A DNA stretch of 64,000 nt from Saccharina japonica (taxonomy: Eukaryota > Sar > Phaeophyceae > Laminariales > Laminariaceae): positions 41,078-105,077 of the forward strand of contig MEHQ01001995.1 in NCBI GenBank assembly GCA_008828725.1, read 5' to 3'. Made by a program: the position numbers and the translations under genes. A model generated the notes under the pieces. That model worked only from the letters and a program-made list of their open reading frames with translations, was not told the DNA's origin and did not search any database. Positions within the stretch are counted from its first letter, which is position 1. Each line of letters opens with the position of its first letter. Below are positions 50,680-62,598 of the stretch, piece by piece.

Positions 50680-50803
50680 GAGCACTCATGTCGTGCACGG
50701 CCGTAGTCGTATTGGGGGGGGGNGGGGGGGCGTACTCATTTGTTGCTTGCCTTAGTCATTCGACAATTGACCACGCATCCCTTTCGAGACGGAGGGGGGG
50801 GTA
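50680..50803 (-). mobile_element. Two further SINE2 and LINE tail fragments in G runs
   Basis: G5 + SINE2 tail (about 50686-50712), G17 with an N at 50723, LINE tail (about 50731-50793) and G8. Same organisation as at 49980. Confidence 0.85.
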
Positions 50804-50879
50804 GCTGGTATGTAGCCAATCAGGTTGTCCTCAAAACGTTGCTTATGCGGGGTTTGTAATATAAACACCTGCAGTACCG

Positions 50880-51860
50880 GTACAGCAGAGGAGTAATTGA
50901 CCATGAGATATTTGTGACTACGATATTACAACCTTACTATTACGATACATGCCACCTAAGGTTTTCGCAGAAGGTCGTGGCATGTTGTGATAGCAATATT
51001 TGTGCCTACGATGGTCGCCATCTTACTATGCCATAAATACAGTACCTAGGTATATTACCGTACTTTACCATACCATACCATACCATGACATACATACTAC
51101 GCACCGTACCGCACTGTACCTTACCATACCACCGAATAAGTCCACATAAAGTATCGTGTCATTAACGCAGTGATACTTGTGCCTACGACGGCGGTCATCT
51201 TACAATGTCATGCCCACATTACGTACCTATACCAACGTAGCACCTCTATCGTCGGTGCCAGTGTGGGCGCATGAATGAGCAATAACCAGACAAAAACGCC
51301 AAGCTCACCTAGGGTTGTCAATACGAAATCGTGACCAGCGGGGAGCGATACGCTAAGTCCTACAGGTATGAAATAGACTCCAATAGGCCCAGTAGGCTCA
51401 ACAGCCTCAGGAGGCCCAATGGGCCCAATAGGCTGGGTAGGCTACATGAGCAATGGTTGATTAAGGTTGGTGCCCGAATAAGGTTGCAAGTGTTGCTAAA
51501 AAATAATCGTTTCTTGTTGGCGAGGCCATCCTACTAATAGTGGTCAAGAAGTCACAGAAGGCCACCACGTGTCTGTTGTGGTGTTGTGATACTTGCCACC
51601 ACGATAGTGACCATCTTACCCTAATGTGTCATCTAAACAAGTAGGTCAAATCGTACACACATTACGTACCGTACGTACCAGGTACCTGGTAGGGTTTTAG
51701 ACGTAGGCCCAAACTTGATAACATAAAACAAAATGGCAGGCTAAGAATAATGCGATTTTGGGGGAGGCTAAGAGATTCAGATTGAGAAATCGTGCTCAGC
51801 GGCGAGGGTCACACTAAATCCTGTATAATACCACCAGGTATACAATTAGCATATCCATGC
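50880..51860. repeat. Diverged direct repeats
   Basis: The phrase 'gtgcctacga(t/c)gg(t/c)cgccatctta' recurs near 50912, 50998, 51178 and 51590. 'aatcgtg(a/c)(c/t)cagcgg(g/c)gag' recurs near 51325 and 51790. Also (accat)n at 51066-51090. No gene. Confidence 0.6.
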
Positions 51861-53165
51861 GCAGGGCTGCTCAAGGTTTGTGTCCTAACACGAGAGAACG
51901 CATATACCGGTAGTAATCATACCCAAAAATGTTGTAGAAGCTTACGGGGATCTATGTTTTTTTTTGCTTGATCGCGGGTTCTGATTGCATTGTATGTATT
52001 CCTACTGGTATGTACGACTATGTATTACGTATGTATACCTACAGCCCCTCGTGATAGTAATATTTCAAGCCTTGCTCAGATCAAGCGGTTCTTCCTGGCG
52101 GGCGCGCACTGCTGTACAATACTCACTATGCCTTTGAAGGTTGTCGGCTTGGAAGGCGGGGCGACAACTTTTCCTCCGCCTCTAAGCGTCGCTGACGAAC
52201 ACGGGAAAAACGCAGACAAAAAGAGCGGAAGAAAACGAAACGACGTCGGGGGGGTTTTCTTCCAAATCGTCGAGTAAGCACACACGGTATGCACACACGG
52301 TACGTACGTACCAGGTACGTACGTACACGGTACTGGGGGAAGCCTCCATATGCTTGTAGCGTGTTGGGGTTAGGAACAAGGTTAGGGCTAGGGATCGGGT
52401 TGGGTGCGCCAAAACATGAATAAAAATGAACATACACTTCTGCAGTTCAATCAGCCAACGGTCGAAGCTACAGGTCAAGAGGGAACCATCTATCAGTCAT
52501 AAAATAGCAGGGGTTCGTTAACGCGCCTGTAGTCGTTACCATGCCGTTCTCTCCAATGCCCACCCGCCTGCAACCGTCAAATATTAGGACGCACGTCCAT
52601 TTACTAGGTATGTTGATTCATCCTCCTCCTGAAACCCAACCCTTCTCCGACCCATGTAAAGCTAAGCTATATACCATCGATGCACGAAGCACGCTGCTGT
52701 GTGTCGCTTTTGCTTCACCTCTTCCCACTTTCTAGTAGACTTTCCTTGGCTTTGCTCCAAGCCGACTGAGGGACTGCGTGGCCTTCTTACATCTATTGTC
52801 TTGTTTCAATCACTAGTTTGAATCCCTCTCGTGAATCGCGTTTGGCATCAACCATACCTGGTATTGCATATTGCTATGTTGGACAGTAATTGATAGAGAC
52901 TCCCTAGATTCTGACAATGTGTGAGTATTGGGTTGGAAAGAGGCGTCAGAGCCTATCTGAGAAACTAGTGTTGTGGTAGGTAGTGTTTACCTTTACCTTA
53001 ACGGCTTGCCTAAGCTTTGACGATATGGTTGGCAAGCCATAATACAAAAGCTCTCCCTTGCATCCATCAATGCACCCATCATACTACTCTACTATACACC
53101 TTTTAGTCCGAGAAAAATCACAGGTGCTCGAGGTTGTGATTTGTCACTGTTCCAAATTTCTCGAA
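51861..53165. other. No recognisable gene
   Basis: Contains GTACGTACGT-rich words near 52290-52330 and a TTAGGG-like G-rich stretch near 52365-52405. Short frames only. Confidence 0.4.
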
Positions 53166-53520
53166 GAGAAATGGTCAAAGGGGGGTATACCCGCCCCCTT
53201 AAGTGGCCAAACGGGGGGGGGGGGTAGTGAAAACACGCCGGCGGCAGGTTTCCGCGCGTGCCCCCAAGCCAGCCTCGAATTCAATTATGACGCGCTGGCA
53301 AGAGCCCCGCAATCCATGCCGAGCACACACGCCTCCTGTTTTTTTTTTTCCGGCACGTTATTGGGGCTATTTATGACGTTTTTAAGGCACCGCGGCCCAG
53401 AAGGGGGATGCACAACGAAAAAAAACTGTTGACTGCAATTTGAGGGGGGGGGCGGAATGCCCTCGCAATTCTACTATTGAACTATTGAACTATTGAATTA
53501 TTGAAGTATTGAGGGACGTT

Positions 53521-53807
53521 TGTTACGGCAGAGGTGCACCCTGTTAATAAGCTTTTGCCTTCTGAGGATGATAACTAGAGGAGCTCTATACCTGCAGTAG
53601 TCACCCAAAGGATGACCTTCGAAGAAAAATGAAAAGTACACGTGCAAACCGATGAACAATACGAGTAGCACGGCCTAACCATACAACTAAAAGGATTTGC
53701 AACACAAGGAAGCATGCAATTCCGGCCATTTTGGGTTACCTTTAATAGGTCATTCAGAAACGTTTGCAGCCAAAAAAAGGTATACCTTATACCTCTATCG
53801 TTACACG
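53521..53807. mobile_element. MITE family A, copy 3
   Basis: 'gttacggcagaggtgcacc' … 'acctctatcgttacacg' termini, with 'tacctgcagtagtca', 'gggttacctttaataggtcattcag' and 'cagccaaaaaaagg' inside. Confidence 0.75.
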
Positions 53808-53810
53808 GTA

Positions 53811-54057
53811 GTAGTACCCTAGTACCCCCTTTGGACTAGTATTTCGGTCCAGTTGACCGAAAAATTACCCCTTTTTAGACCACTCTCGACAGTTTTCAAG
53901 TTCCGCCGTGAATATGTTCTGGACATCGGTGACAGATCCACGGTGGGACATCGGATTTTCAGATCCGCGGCGGAACTGACGAAACTGTCAAGAGTGGTTA
54001 AAAATGGGTAATTTTCGGTCAAATGGGGGTACATCCTATTCCAAAAGGGGTACTACA
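53811..54057. mobile_element. Palindromic element nested in foldback 1
   Basis: Left ~105 bp (from 'gtagtaccc', through 'ttgaccgaaaaattacccc', 'ccactctcgacagtttt', 'gttccgccg') mirror the right ~105 bp ending 'ggggtactac'. About 80% paired, with a ~40-bp loop. Confidence 0.8.
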
Positions 54058-54769
54058 ATCAATTCGGGTATAGTGGTAGAATTGCGTGAGCATACCCCCT
54101 CGAATTGTAGTCAAAAGTGTTATTTATATAGCCTATGGACCTTTGTGCACCCCCCTCCGACGGCGTGCCGTTAACCTCCAATAACGTCGCGGGGAAGTAA
54201 CAAGAAACCTGTGTATGTGCTCGGCAAGGGGCGCGGTCGTTTTGGCAGCGCGTCAGACTTTAGTTTGAGGCAGGCTGGGTCACGCGCGGGCACCTGCCGC
54301 GCGGGTGTTTCCCCTATATAACCCCCCCCCATGTTTATCTGAAAGCTCCGGGGGTACACCCCCCTTTGACCATTTCCCTCGCATAAATCAAGTCAAGGAT
54401 TTCACCCATTTGGGCGAAGCTGTACGTATAGACCCAGGTCGCTCTTTTGATACGGGCCTCGTCTACCAGGCCGCTTGCAGCCTACTCCTAACAGTGTCAT
54501 ATTGAGGGATTATCATGGTTCGCACATCCGCACTACGAAACATATACAGGCTGGTTCAAGTATACCGCGGAAAATCCATTCAGTGGTCAATGTCCACACC
54601 GTTTTTTGGAGATAAACCCTGAAATTTGGCGCACGTGTTTTATGCGCTCTACCCGAGACTTTAAAGGATGTTTTTTTTTTTTTTCGTCAGATATTGTTTG
54701 CTTTGTAATTTTTTGGAAAATTTGGGTCAATTTGGGTCTTAAGAGATCCAAAATTCCCAGAGCTGTTCG

Positions 54770-55115
54770 CGGGTCGGGTCAAACCTCACGGGTCAGGTCG
54801 GATCAGCTGACCCGACCCGATCCGCGAGAATTTTGAGACATCGGGTCATGATCCGACCCGACCCGCGAAAATTTGAGATGTCGGGTCATGACCCGACCCG
54901 ACCCGCGCAAATGTTGAGATGTCGGATCGTGACCCGACCCGACCCGCGAGATTTTAGAGACCTCTTGACCCGACCCGACTCGACCCGTGAGATTTGGAAA
55001 CCTCTTGACCCGACCCGAACTGACCCGTGAGATTTTGAACACCTCCTGACCCGGCCCAACCCGACCCGCCAGATACCAATTAACCCGTGAGATAAGGGTT
55101 TCATACGGGTCGGGT
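54770..55115. repeat. ACCCG-rich minisatellite, left arm
   Basis: About eight units of ~45 bp containing the palindrome CGGGTCATGACCCG and (GACCC)2-3, joined by 'gcgaaaatttgagatgt' or 'gtgagattttgaacacct' spacers. Confidence 0.9.
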
Positions 55116-55924
55116 CAACTGGACCCGTGGTATTTCTCGTGGGTCAAAAGATAAAACCGCGCGGGTCCATTCTGTAGTCGTTGTTCGTTCGTCCGTTCGT
55201 TGGGCCTTCGTCCCTCATATTATTCCTAGATCGTCGTGCTTTTTCTTGTGTTTTTTATTATATTTTTTGCTTTTGTTTTTAAATTACTGGTGTGTGCTCG
55301 CGAAGATCTTCGTGAAGAGAGAGACATAGACCTATGATACATCCCGCACATTGCCGTGCCTGCCACGCCTTCTTCTCGGGTCGACCCGATCGCTCTGACC
55401 CAAGATTGCTCCTGCTTCCGCCCCGGAAAGCGGGCAGACTTTGCCGCCTCCGGCGAGGGCAAGCGTACTACAGTAATACTGTATCAATCCATGAGTTTGT
55501 GACCCGCATCAATTGTACAATTGATGCATGTCTGCCTTGTTGTTATACGGCTGCTGTCATTTTTTATGTTTTTGTACCCTGCATTGATTTGCGGTCTGTC
55601 TGTACGAGTCGTAGTGGGTTTGGAGAATGTGTTAGCATGAGATAGTGCTGTGTGGTGTCATCCGACCAGGAGTTCGCCAAAGGTATGCCTGGTATGTACA
55701 CCCCCAGTAGTACCAGGTATATAATATGGTCGTTCTGCACGCTATGATATGCACTCGGGGTATCGCCACGACGGGCAGGAAGTATCAAGGCCAAAGGTTT
55801 GGGACCCGCGGGTCCGACCCGCCGAGACGAGAGTAGTCCTCGGGCAGGAAGCAGTAATATGGGAAAAATCCGGGCCTGCCGGCCGGATCCGCGGGTTCGA
55901 CCCACGGGTCTGACCCGCGGGTCA

Positions 55925-56245
55925 ACGGAAAACAACTCGCGGATCATTCTGGCCCGACCTGCGAGTGACCCGTTTCTCGCGGGTCGTGACCTGACCCGAC
56001 CCGCGATTTTTTCTGATGTCGGGTCATGTCCCGACCCGACCCGCGAAACTTTGACATGTCGGGTCATGACCCGACCGAACCCGCGAAAGTTTTGAGATGT
56101 CGGGTCATGACCCGACCCGACCCGCGAGATTTTGGAAACCTCTTGACCCGACCCGACCCGACCCGTGAGAGTTTGAACACTTGCTGACCCGACCCGACCC
56201 GACCCGCGACATTTTAAACACCTCCTGACCCGACCCGCGGGTCGG
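55925..56245. repeat. ACCCG-rich minisatellite, right arm
   Basis: Same units as the left arm, same plus-strand strand bias in the spacers, about seven units. Confidence 0.85.
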
Positions 56246-56381
56246 GTCATGACCCGCGAACAGCCCTGAAAATTTCCGGCGAAAAAAAAAAAAAAACATT
56301 TCGTAAAAGGCGCGAGTAGGGCGCGTAAAACACGTGTACCAAATTTCAGGGTCTTATGTCCAAAAAACGGCGTGGACATTT

Positions 56382-58024
56382 GGACTTTTGTGCGGTAAAA
56401 GTGCAAAAATAGGCTTTGCCTCGTAACTACTTAGTTTCAGTGTATAATCGATTTTGGGCGTTAAATATGACTCAACATGATCATACGCAGTTAGATATTC
56501 GAATATTTGTGTGAAACTTTGTACAAACATGCCTTGGACTACCTGGAAGCGGCTCGTCACAAAAATGGGGGGAAAACATGTTTTCCTACGGAAACGTCTG
56601 ACTATTGTTGACCACTTTGAAGGCCTGTGATTGGTCGGGCCACATTTTCGGCGGTAGCGCCAGTTCTAGGTCCTTGAAAAAAAAACTGGCGATGTCACCC
56701 TCTTCCACTGTTCATGGCAGTCAGTATGATACCAAACATGTGACATTGGAGTTGCTATTGCATGCGGCATTCATGACTGACGATATTTTCCGTGATAGCC
56801 TGAACCAGCTCGTAGGAGTACGACTTGATCAGAATACGAAGTACTGCTGTAGAGCATTTTGTAGATACCTGTAACCTGTACAAAATACTCTGTACGTACG
56901 TGCTGGTAGTGAGCAGGATACTTATACGTCAACGACGGTATATGCAGCAGTAGAGCAGTCAGCAGCACTCAGCAGCAGTGCAGCCGGCTCCGATCCTATA
57001 CCTGAGGATGATTTTTTAAGGCATTAAATTATTGGGATGTTTTCCTAGGGGAGAGTTCATATAACTTGGTTTTAGACTTCGGTTTGAGTTGATTTTCCAC
57101 GTCGCAATACCGTTTTGTCCGAAAATGTAAGGAACATATGAGTATTAATTCGAGTACCAATAACTTCGTACATTTCCGGACAGAGTGGTAGTGCTGTGTA
57201 CCCCTTTGTCCGGAAATATAGGGACTGTTTGAGTACTATTATGGGTATAACAAACATCTTATATTTGCGGACAGAGTGTGGCATATTTTTCTGTGTGAGA
57301 TCTGAAGGAAAACCCGTTCTGCACTCGTACTCGTACTGCAAGTACGGGGTTCGCTCGCTGCTGCAGGTAACCGAGAGGGCTCGAATCCACAGAGACAAAG
57401 CTACTGCTGCTGGTTATGTAGTCTGGTGCTGGGATTGTTGTGGTGTGGCTACGCGCCCGCACTCAAAAGCTTGTGCATCTGGCCTCTGGGCAGATGGTAC
57501 GTGTAGGGACAGAGCAGCCTGCGCCGGCCCTGACTTTCGACCCTCTCAAAGGGACAGAGCGCAGGGCCCCAAGAACACAACTAGAAACATACTACAGGCG
57601 GGAAATACCGCCACACCACGAGGGTGCTGGGCCGCCCTCTGCGAGGGCGATTGTCCAAATATCCGGCTTGCAACAGCGCTATCTGTCTGTCTCGCATATC
57701 CGCACGTCTCGCCTCCTGGCAGCGCCGAGACTGTCAGGCTTGTCAGCGGCCACCAATCACCACCGCCCGTCCTTACGCAATCCTTATAAAACTCGTATGT
57801 GATTGGTCTTAGTATACTGCTCGAACAGCCTATGATTGGCCCGTCCTTAAATAAAAGTTCCTCGCGTATAGGCGCTGTGCCGTGCAGCCGGCACGGCAGC
57901 AGATAGATCAGCTCGTAGGCAGTAGAGCAGTATATAGGTGAGAGTACAGCGGTGGGGCGAGTCGTTGTAACCTAACAGCAGTCGGCTTGCCAATCGGTAC
58001 AGCAGCCAGTAGGCCAGTTCACAG

Positions 58025-58055
<31 letters not shown>

Positions 58056-58450
58056 GTACGCAGTACGTACGTCAAGAAAACAGCAGTGAGCACGTCAGAA
58101 GCCGAAGCTGGCAGCAGGTACCACAGGTACCAGGTGGGACCAGGTACTGTACCAGGTATATACGTAAGACGTAAGGGTACCAGGTATGTACCAGGTACAA
58201 GTACCAGGAATACCAACGAGCTCGCTCGTACTGTATATACGTATGATATGATACGAACATCAAATATCAGCGGATGTGCAGCAATCACGCAATCACCAGG
58301 TCCGAGTTGTTTGTACTCGTGGAGCATCCGGTCCGTATATTATATAGTCTACGTACAGCCGCGCTGCGCATATCAACCAGTTCAAGCAGTACTCGTACAA
58401 AACAGCAACATTCGAAAGTAGAACTGACAGAAGAGTAGACTACAGCTGGT
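56382..58450. other. No assigned gene; promoter-like stretch near 57.8 kb
   Basis: GATTGG (CCAAT) words at about 57800 and 57832, and TATAAA/TAAATAAAA words near 57782 and 57848, could be a promoter. A plus-strand frame 57440-57802 is unassigned. (TA)n microsatellite at 58025-58053. Confidence 0.3.
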
Positions 58451-58738
58451 CAGTAGAATACTTCTGGTAGGTAGATTACTGCTGCCGTCTCACCCGCAAA
58501 CAACAGAGGCTGTCGAGAGGCGCCCATCTTCATCTCCCTCCCCTTCTCCTCCTCCTCCTGCTGCTGCTGCTGCTTGCTCCCTCCGCAGACTAATCGTCCA
58601 CACCCATAGGAAGCCATCGGAGCATGTTGTTTGCCGGAAGAAACTCGGGCACCAGAGACACCAGCTCCCAGTCGACGACTGCTCGAAACACAGACGAAGG
58701 AGGCCGACACGTTTCCGAGCTTCAATGCTGGTGCTCAT
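58451..58738 (-). CDS. Candidate exon, Ser/Ala-rich (possible targeting peptide)
   Basis: Two overlapping minus frames: one from an ATG at 58738 with a good context ('caccATGa', 'MSTSIEARKRVGLLRLCF'), and one without Met ('NVSASFVCVSSSRRLGAG' then a Gln/Glu run) ending at a GTGAGA donor. The second has the Ser/Arg composition of an organelle transit peptide and would suit the missing 5' part of the prenyltransferase gene 8.5 kb downstream, but its phase does not fit exon a directly. Confidence 0.2.
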
Positions 58739-61700
58739 GGTGAGAACAATTTGTGGCAGCAGCTGATGTTGCTGCCTATGGGCTATGACCCTCCATCATA
58801 GCCCATAGGTTGTTGCTGCTCCTCCTGCTGAGCAGTGCCTCGTATTGCTGTTTGGCATATTTGACGAAAAAAGTAGACTTTCACTACTCACCTGTCTAGT
58901 CTCGCTCCGTCGACGGAGGCCACATGTCGCGCCAACAGCAAGGGTAACGGTATGGCGAACATATTGAGACGCATGGTTCAGGAAGGAGAGACGCTCACGA
59001 TAAGCTTGCTATAGCAGGACAGCAGGGTGTTGTCTGGAGGTGATGAAACATGATCTGGAAAAATCTTAGGGGTTTCCAGTGTACACCGATACCGTTTACA
59101 AATGGGGAACTGGGGATACTTTGGAAAATCCTAGATCCTCAAATCACGAAAAAAGGTGCACATAAATGAACATACTGGTATTGCTCGTTGCACGACTACT
59201 GATGGTGCTGTCGAAAGTGCCCAGGGGTGTTGTTTTGCATGCCGATCCCCGTGACTAATAGTATGGTTGCATAGGTTGGTGACACAGAAGTGTAGGTATA
59301 TGCTGCAAGGAGCAACAGACGATACGCAACAAATGTACCAGCAGTCGGAGTATTTAGCACGCTGAACGAAAATGTAATGAAGGTTGGAGTATAAAGATAA
59401 AGATCAAACGGTCCTTACATTTCCGTTTATAGCCATAGTCAGTTGTGTGTCTGGCGTACCAGCAGCGCCTCTCTCTATGGTCGAGTCCCCGTTAAATCCG
59501 TAAGAACAGATTGTGGTTATTAATCGGTCAATTCGTAAACACTGCCTGATACTGGATACACACAATAAGCAACACGCTCGTAGCATCGCGATGTCTGTCT
59601 GCAGCATGTGACTCCCCAGACTTCGACGCACCCGCCGCAGTACACAACATCTGAGACACACCTCAACACTCAGAACTCAGAAGCTCCGCTGATGCGCACA
59701 TACAAAACCAAGCGTTGTCAGCCGTCCACACCATTATGAACCAGATGCACCACGGTGGCGGTACAAAGACCCAGAGATTTCTTACTTTGAGAGGTCCAGT
59801 CGTGTCATGACCACTACTGGAGGGCTACAGAGTAGTAGAAAGGGATCTAGGTGTATGGTGTATGGCTACATGGCCACGGTCTGTCCAGCACTCTCTGTGT
59901 AGAGTAAAGTATCATTAATTAGTAGTTTCACACCTTCGGACAGATCAGATAGATCAGATAGATCAGATAGTAGATAGTCTATAGATCAGATAGATTGTTT
60001 CCACTTGATCCATAGATATTTCAGGGCACAGATATATAATCCTGATCTTTATGATCTGTATGATCTAGCTCATCTTGCCGGGTGGGGGCCGTAAAATATA
60101 GTATTCTCCATGATCTATCAATAGTACGTGTTTCCTACGTAGGTTGACTGTGATGTACAGATCCTGCACAACCCCACGCAACGGCATGTTGTATTGTGAA
60201 AAAGTGAGGAACGGCGTGATGATCAGGTGGCGATCTGTAGCTAGTAGTATCTGCTCGAGGCTCGATGAGAGTTTTTTTATGAAGAACGTGCTATATCGTC
60301 TGCCCGAACTCCGAAAATAATTAATTAACTCTATTTATTATTTCCGTATATATCCTCCATGTGATCGATTACGCTTTTTTTTCCTTTTTTGCGGGTAAAC
60401 GTCTGCAGCGTGGTGGCATGATACGAGTCAGTACGAGTTACGTACGTACTCGATAGTATTATATCCGATGGGCGAGCTAGCCGTGCGGAAGAGTCAGTGG
60501 TCGAAGAGATTATGAATAAATGTCTCGACTAACTAAACTGCTGTGACTGGCCGCGACTAACATCCTGCTACTTCCATTAATACTGTCGTAGCCTGGCAGA
60601 TGCTATCTGTCGTCATGGAGTCGGAAATGTACACGCAAGTTTCTTCGGGGTTAACACTCCATCGTGCCAATTGATAGTTGCAACTCCTCCGCCTATCTAT
60701 GCGTGTGCGTGAACTCAACGAAGTGTATGAAGCGCACACGTATTGTATGCTCTGTATGATTTGTAGTATGCAACCATGAACAATAGGGGGCAGATGGTCC
60801 AAGGATGAACTGTGATTATTTTTGTGATTGATTTTTCCTTCCAACCGAGAACAAGACGGTTGCTGGTCGAGTTTCTCGAAGCGTATCCGTACACGCTACG
60901 TACACTCTCCTGTTTTTCGACGAGCACTTTTAGATCGAATGTCGAAGCACCTCGGCTCGGCAGTCTTCAACAGTCTTCGCAATGCATAACCACCTCGCCC
61001 TTCTACTGGTGAAAAACCAAACATCATACTTGAAGTACGTATGCAAGTCTAATTCCAGGTAACTTTTAAGTACTTCGTGCCCGACCCAAAAAAAATGCTG
61101 CAGCTTCAAATGGGTGCGGATGCAGGATACTATCAAAATTGTCCGAGTCAAGTTTCAAGCAGTTTATCGCCGAAACACAAACAACCATGGTTCAACTGCT
61201 CAGGGGCTAAACGCGCGGGCGCTGTTTCAACCCCATCCGTCACACCCCACGCAGCGCAGGGCCTCTGGTCAATGTCCAATTCCAAGCCACTACGGGTACA
61301 CCACGGCCAACCTCTTTTTGGCGGTGCACACATGACGTAAAGCTAACCCCAACTAATTACTAGTGTGAATAGTGTCACTAGTGTGAATAGTGTCTCCCAA
61401 AAAAAGGTGGGAAAAAACTATAGTTCGAAAAAAAACACTACTGGAAATAGTATATCGCCCTAAATTAAGTAGTGTGTGTGTACTTGGAGTAGCGTACAGT
61501 TCTAAAGTGGGTTCAAGCCCGGTAAATTCCCCGTTTCTTGTATTAAAAGTTCGTCACGACGCACAGCGCCAAACAAAAAAAAAACCCGCACGCTCTCGGC
61601 TCACCGGCTCACCGAAAGGGAACGCGATAAGGCCGACAAGGGACGCAATCAACAAGCAACAATCAATCTGCGCTAACGACACGGCCATAACCGCACGCCG

Positions 61701-62057
61701 CGTCACGAACGTTACGCGTCACGGCATAAGGCCAAACGTAAAACGTGGGTGCTTCGTACGTAGCTAGTAGTAACTCTTTTATTTTGTGTCGATGCAACTC
61801 CACAGCCACTGCTGTAGAAGCAGTGCCTCCCAAAAAAAACAGGGCAAGGGCACGTCAAGTGCGTACTCGTACGCAAGAACGCCACGTAAGAAGGTGCGTA
61901 TAATATGTATGTACACCTGGACCCGTACCAGGTGTGTTTCTTTTTTCACTATTATCTGATGCTTTTTTTTTTATATCGCGCGCAACGCTGCGGTAGCGCT
62001 GCAGCCGCCACGAGGCAATTTACTCAATACGTAGCAAATAATGGAACAATAGTGCAA
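58739..62057. other. No recognisable gene
   Basis: A 16-bp inverted word pair ('gctatgac…'/'tgggctatga') with 'cctatgggctatgaccctccatcatagcccatagg' forms a perfect 15-bp-stem hairpin near 58773-58811. (agatcagat)n lies at 59940-59970. Frames 60557-60844, 60930-61151 and 61390-61767 have no similarity. Confidence 0.4.
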
Positions 62058-62132
62058 CTACTTCTTGACGATGAAGTCCACAGCGTTCTGCACGGTGGCG
62101 ATCTCGGCAGCCACCTCGTCCTCGATTTCGAT
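62058..62132 (-). CDS. Acyl carrier protein, last exon
   Basis: A pyrimidine-rich acceptor ('ttttttttcttcag') precedes 24 codons and a TAG. The peptide 'IEIEDEVAAEIATVQNAVDF' is the C-terminal helix III-IV signature of acyl carrier proteins (acidic 'IPDEEAEKI.TV.DAVDYI' type). The carrier holds the growing fatty acid on phosphopantetheine in plastid or mitochondrial type II synthesis. The exon with the DSL serine attachment site should lie upstream at higher coordinates; I did not find it between 62133 and 64000, so it is probably beyond the window. The plus-strand frame over this locus is a shadow. Confidence 0.8.
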   Translation of the reverse strand: MEIEDEVAAEIATVQNAVDFIVKK

Positions 62133-62404
62133 CTGAAGAAAAAAAAATGCGGTGCAAAAGATGTCGAGGGTTCAAAAAGTCGGACACAGACGAACGGCAA
62201 GGGGAGGGAGAGAGAGAGGGCTGTGCTTATATATTTATTTATTTTTGTTGCACGTACGCACCACTGGAAAACTGAGCTATGGATATTGATATAAAATGCA
62301 AGTAACGTTTAGTAGTTCCAATGCAAGTACAGTAGTTTTGACCCACGAAACGCGGGCGCGGTGGTAAACTATTAACATCGATAGCTCGAGGGGATAACAA
62401 GTAG

Positions 62405-62598
62405 CCATGACCAACTCTACGCGAGTTGACGAGGGGAGAAAGGGCTGAAGCCTTCTCGCGATAAAAATGCAAGGCACGAACCGTAGCGGGGGAGGGCGGG
62501 GGAGAGCCTGCTGTGTGACCCCTGATCTAAGTTACGACTACTGCAGGAGAGAAGAGAAAATAAGGGCGAAGATAACACATGGGATGGGAAAACACACA
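62405..62598 (+). mobile_element. SINE1, 5'-truncated copy
   Basis: 'atgaccaactctacgcgagt' to 'gataaaaatgcaaggcacga', 'tgacccctgatctaagttac', ending 'ataacacatgggatggga' plus a short A stretch. It lies in the presumed intron of the acyl carrier protein gene. Confidence 0.85.

Larger units (their letters stand above)
53166..54380. mobile_element. Long inverted-repeat (foldback) element 1
   Basis: The left arm 53166-53474 is the imperfect reverse complement of the right arm 54076-54380 (shared: 'gaaatggtcaaaggggg', 'ggcaggt(t/g)(t/c)ccgcgcgtg', 'tgacgcgctg', 'gccgagcaca', 'acgttattgg', 'cgcaattctac'). The ~600-bp centre contains a MITE and a palindromic element. No coding capacity. Confidence 0.8.
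54589..56381. mobile_element. Long inverted-repeat (foldback) element 2 with ACCCG-repeat arms
   Basis: Outer ends 'aatgtccaca ccgttttttgga' (54589) and its complement (to 56381) are followed inward by homologous single-copy stretches ('ccctgaaatttgg', 'acgtgttttatgcgc', a T/A run, 'gctgttcgcgggtc') and then by tandem units of 'gacccgacccgacccgcgagattttgag' on both sides (54770-55115 and 55925-56245). The ~800-bp centre has no recognisable gene. This is the architecture of foldback transposons. Confidence 0.8.

Noticed and set aside
55564..56406. 280-codon minus-strand ORF
   Set aside because: Mostly translation of the ACCCG repeat arm and centre of foldback element 2.
61905..62294. 129-codon plus-strand ORF
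   Set aside because: Antisense to the acyl carrier protein exon and low-complexity upstream; no similarity.
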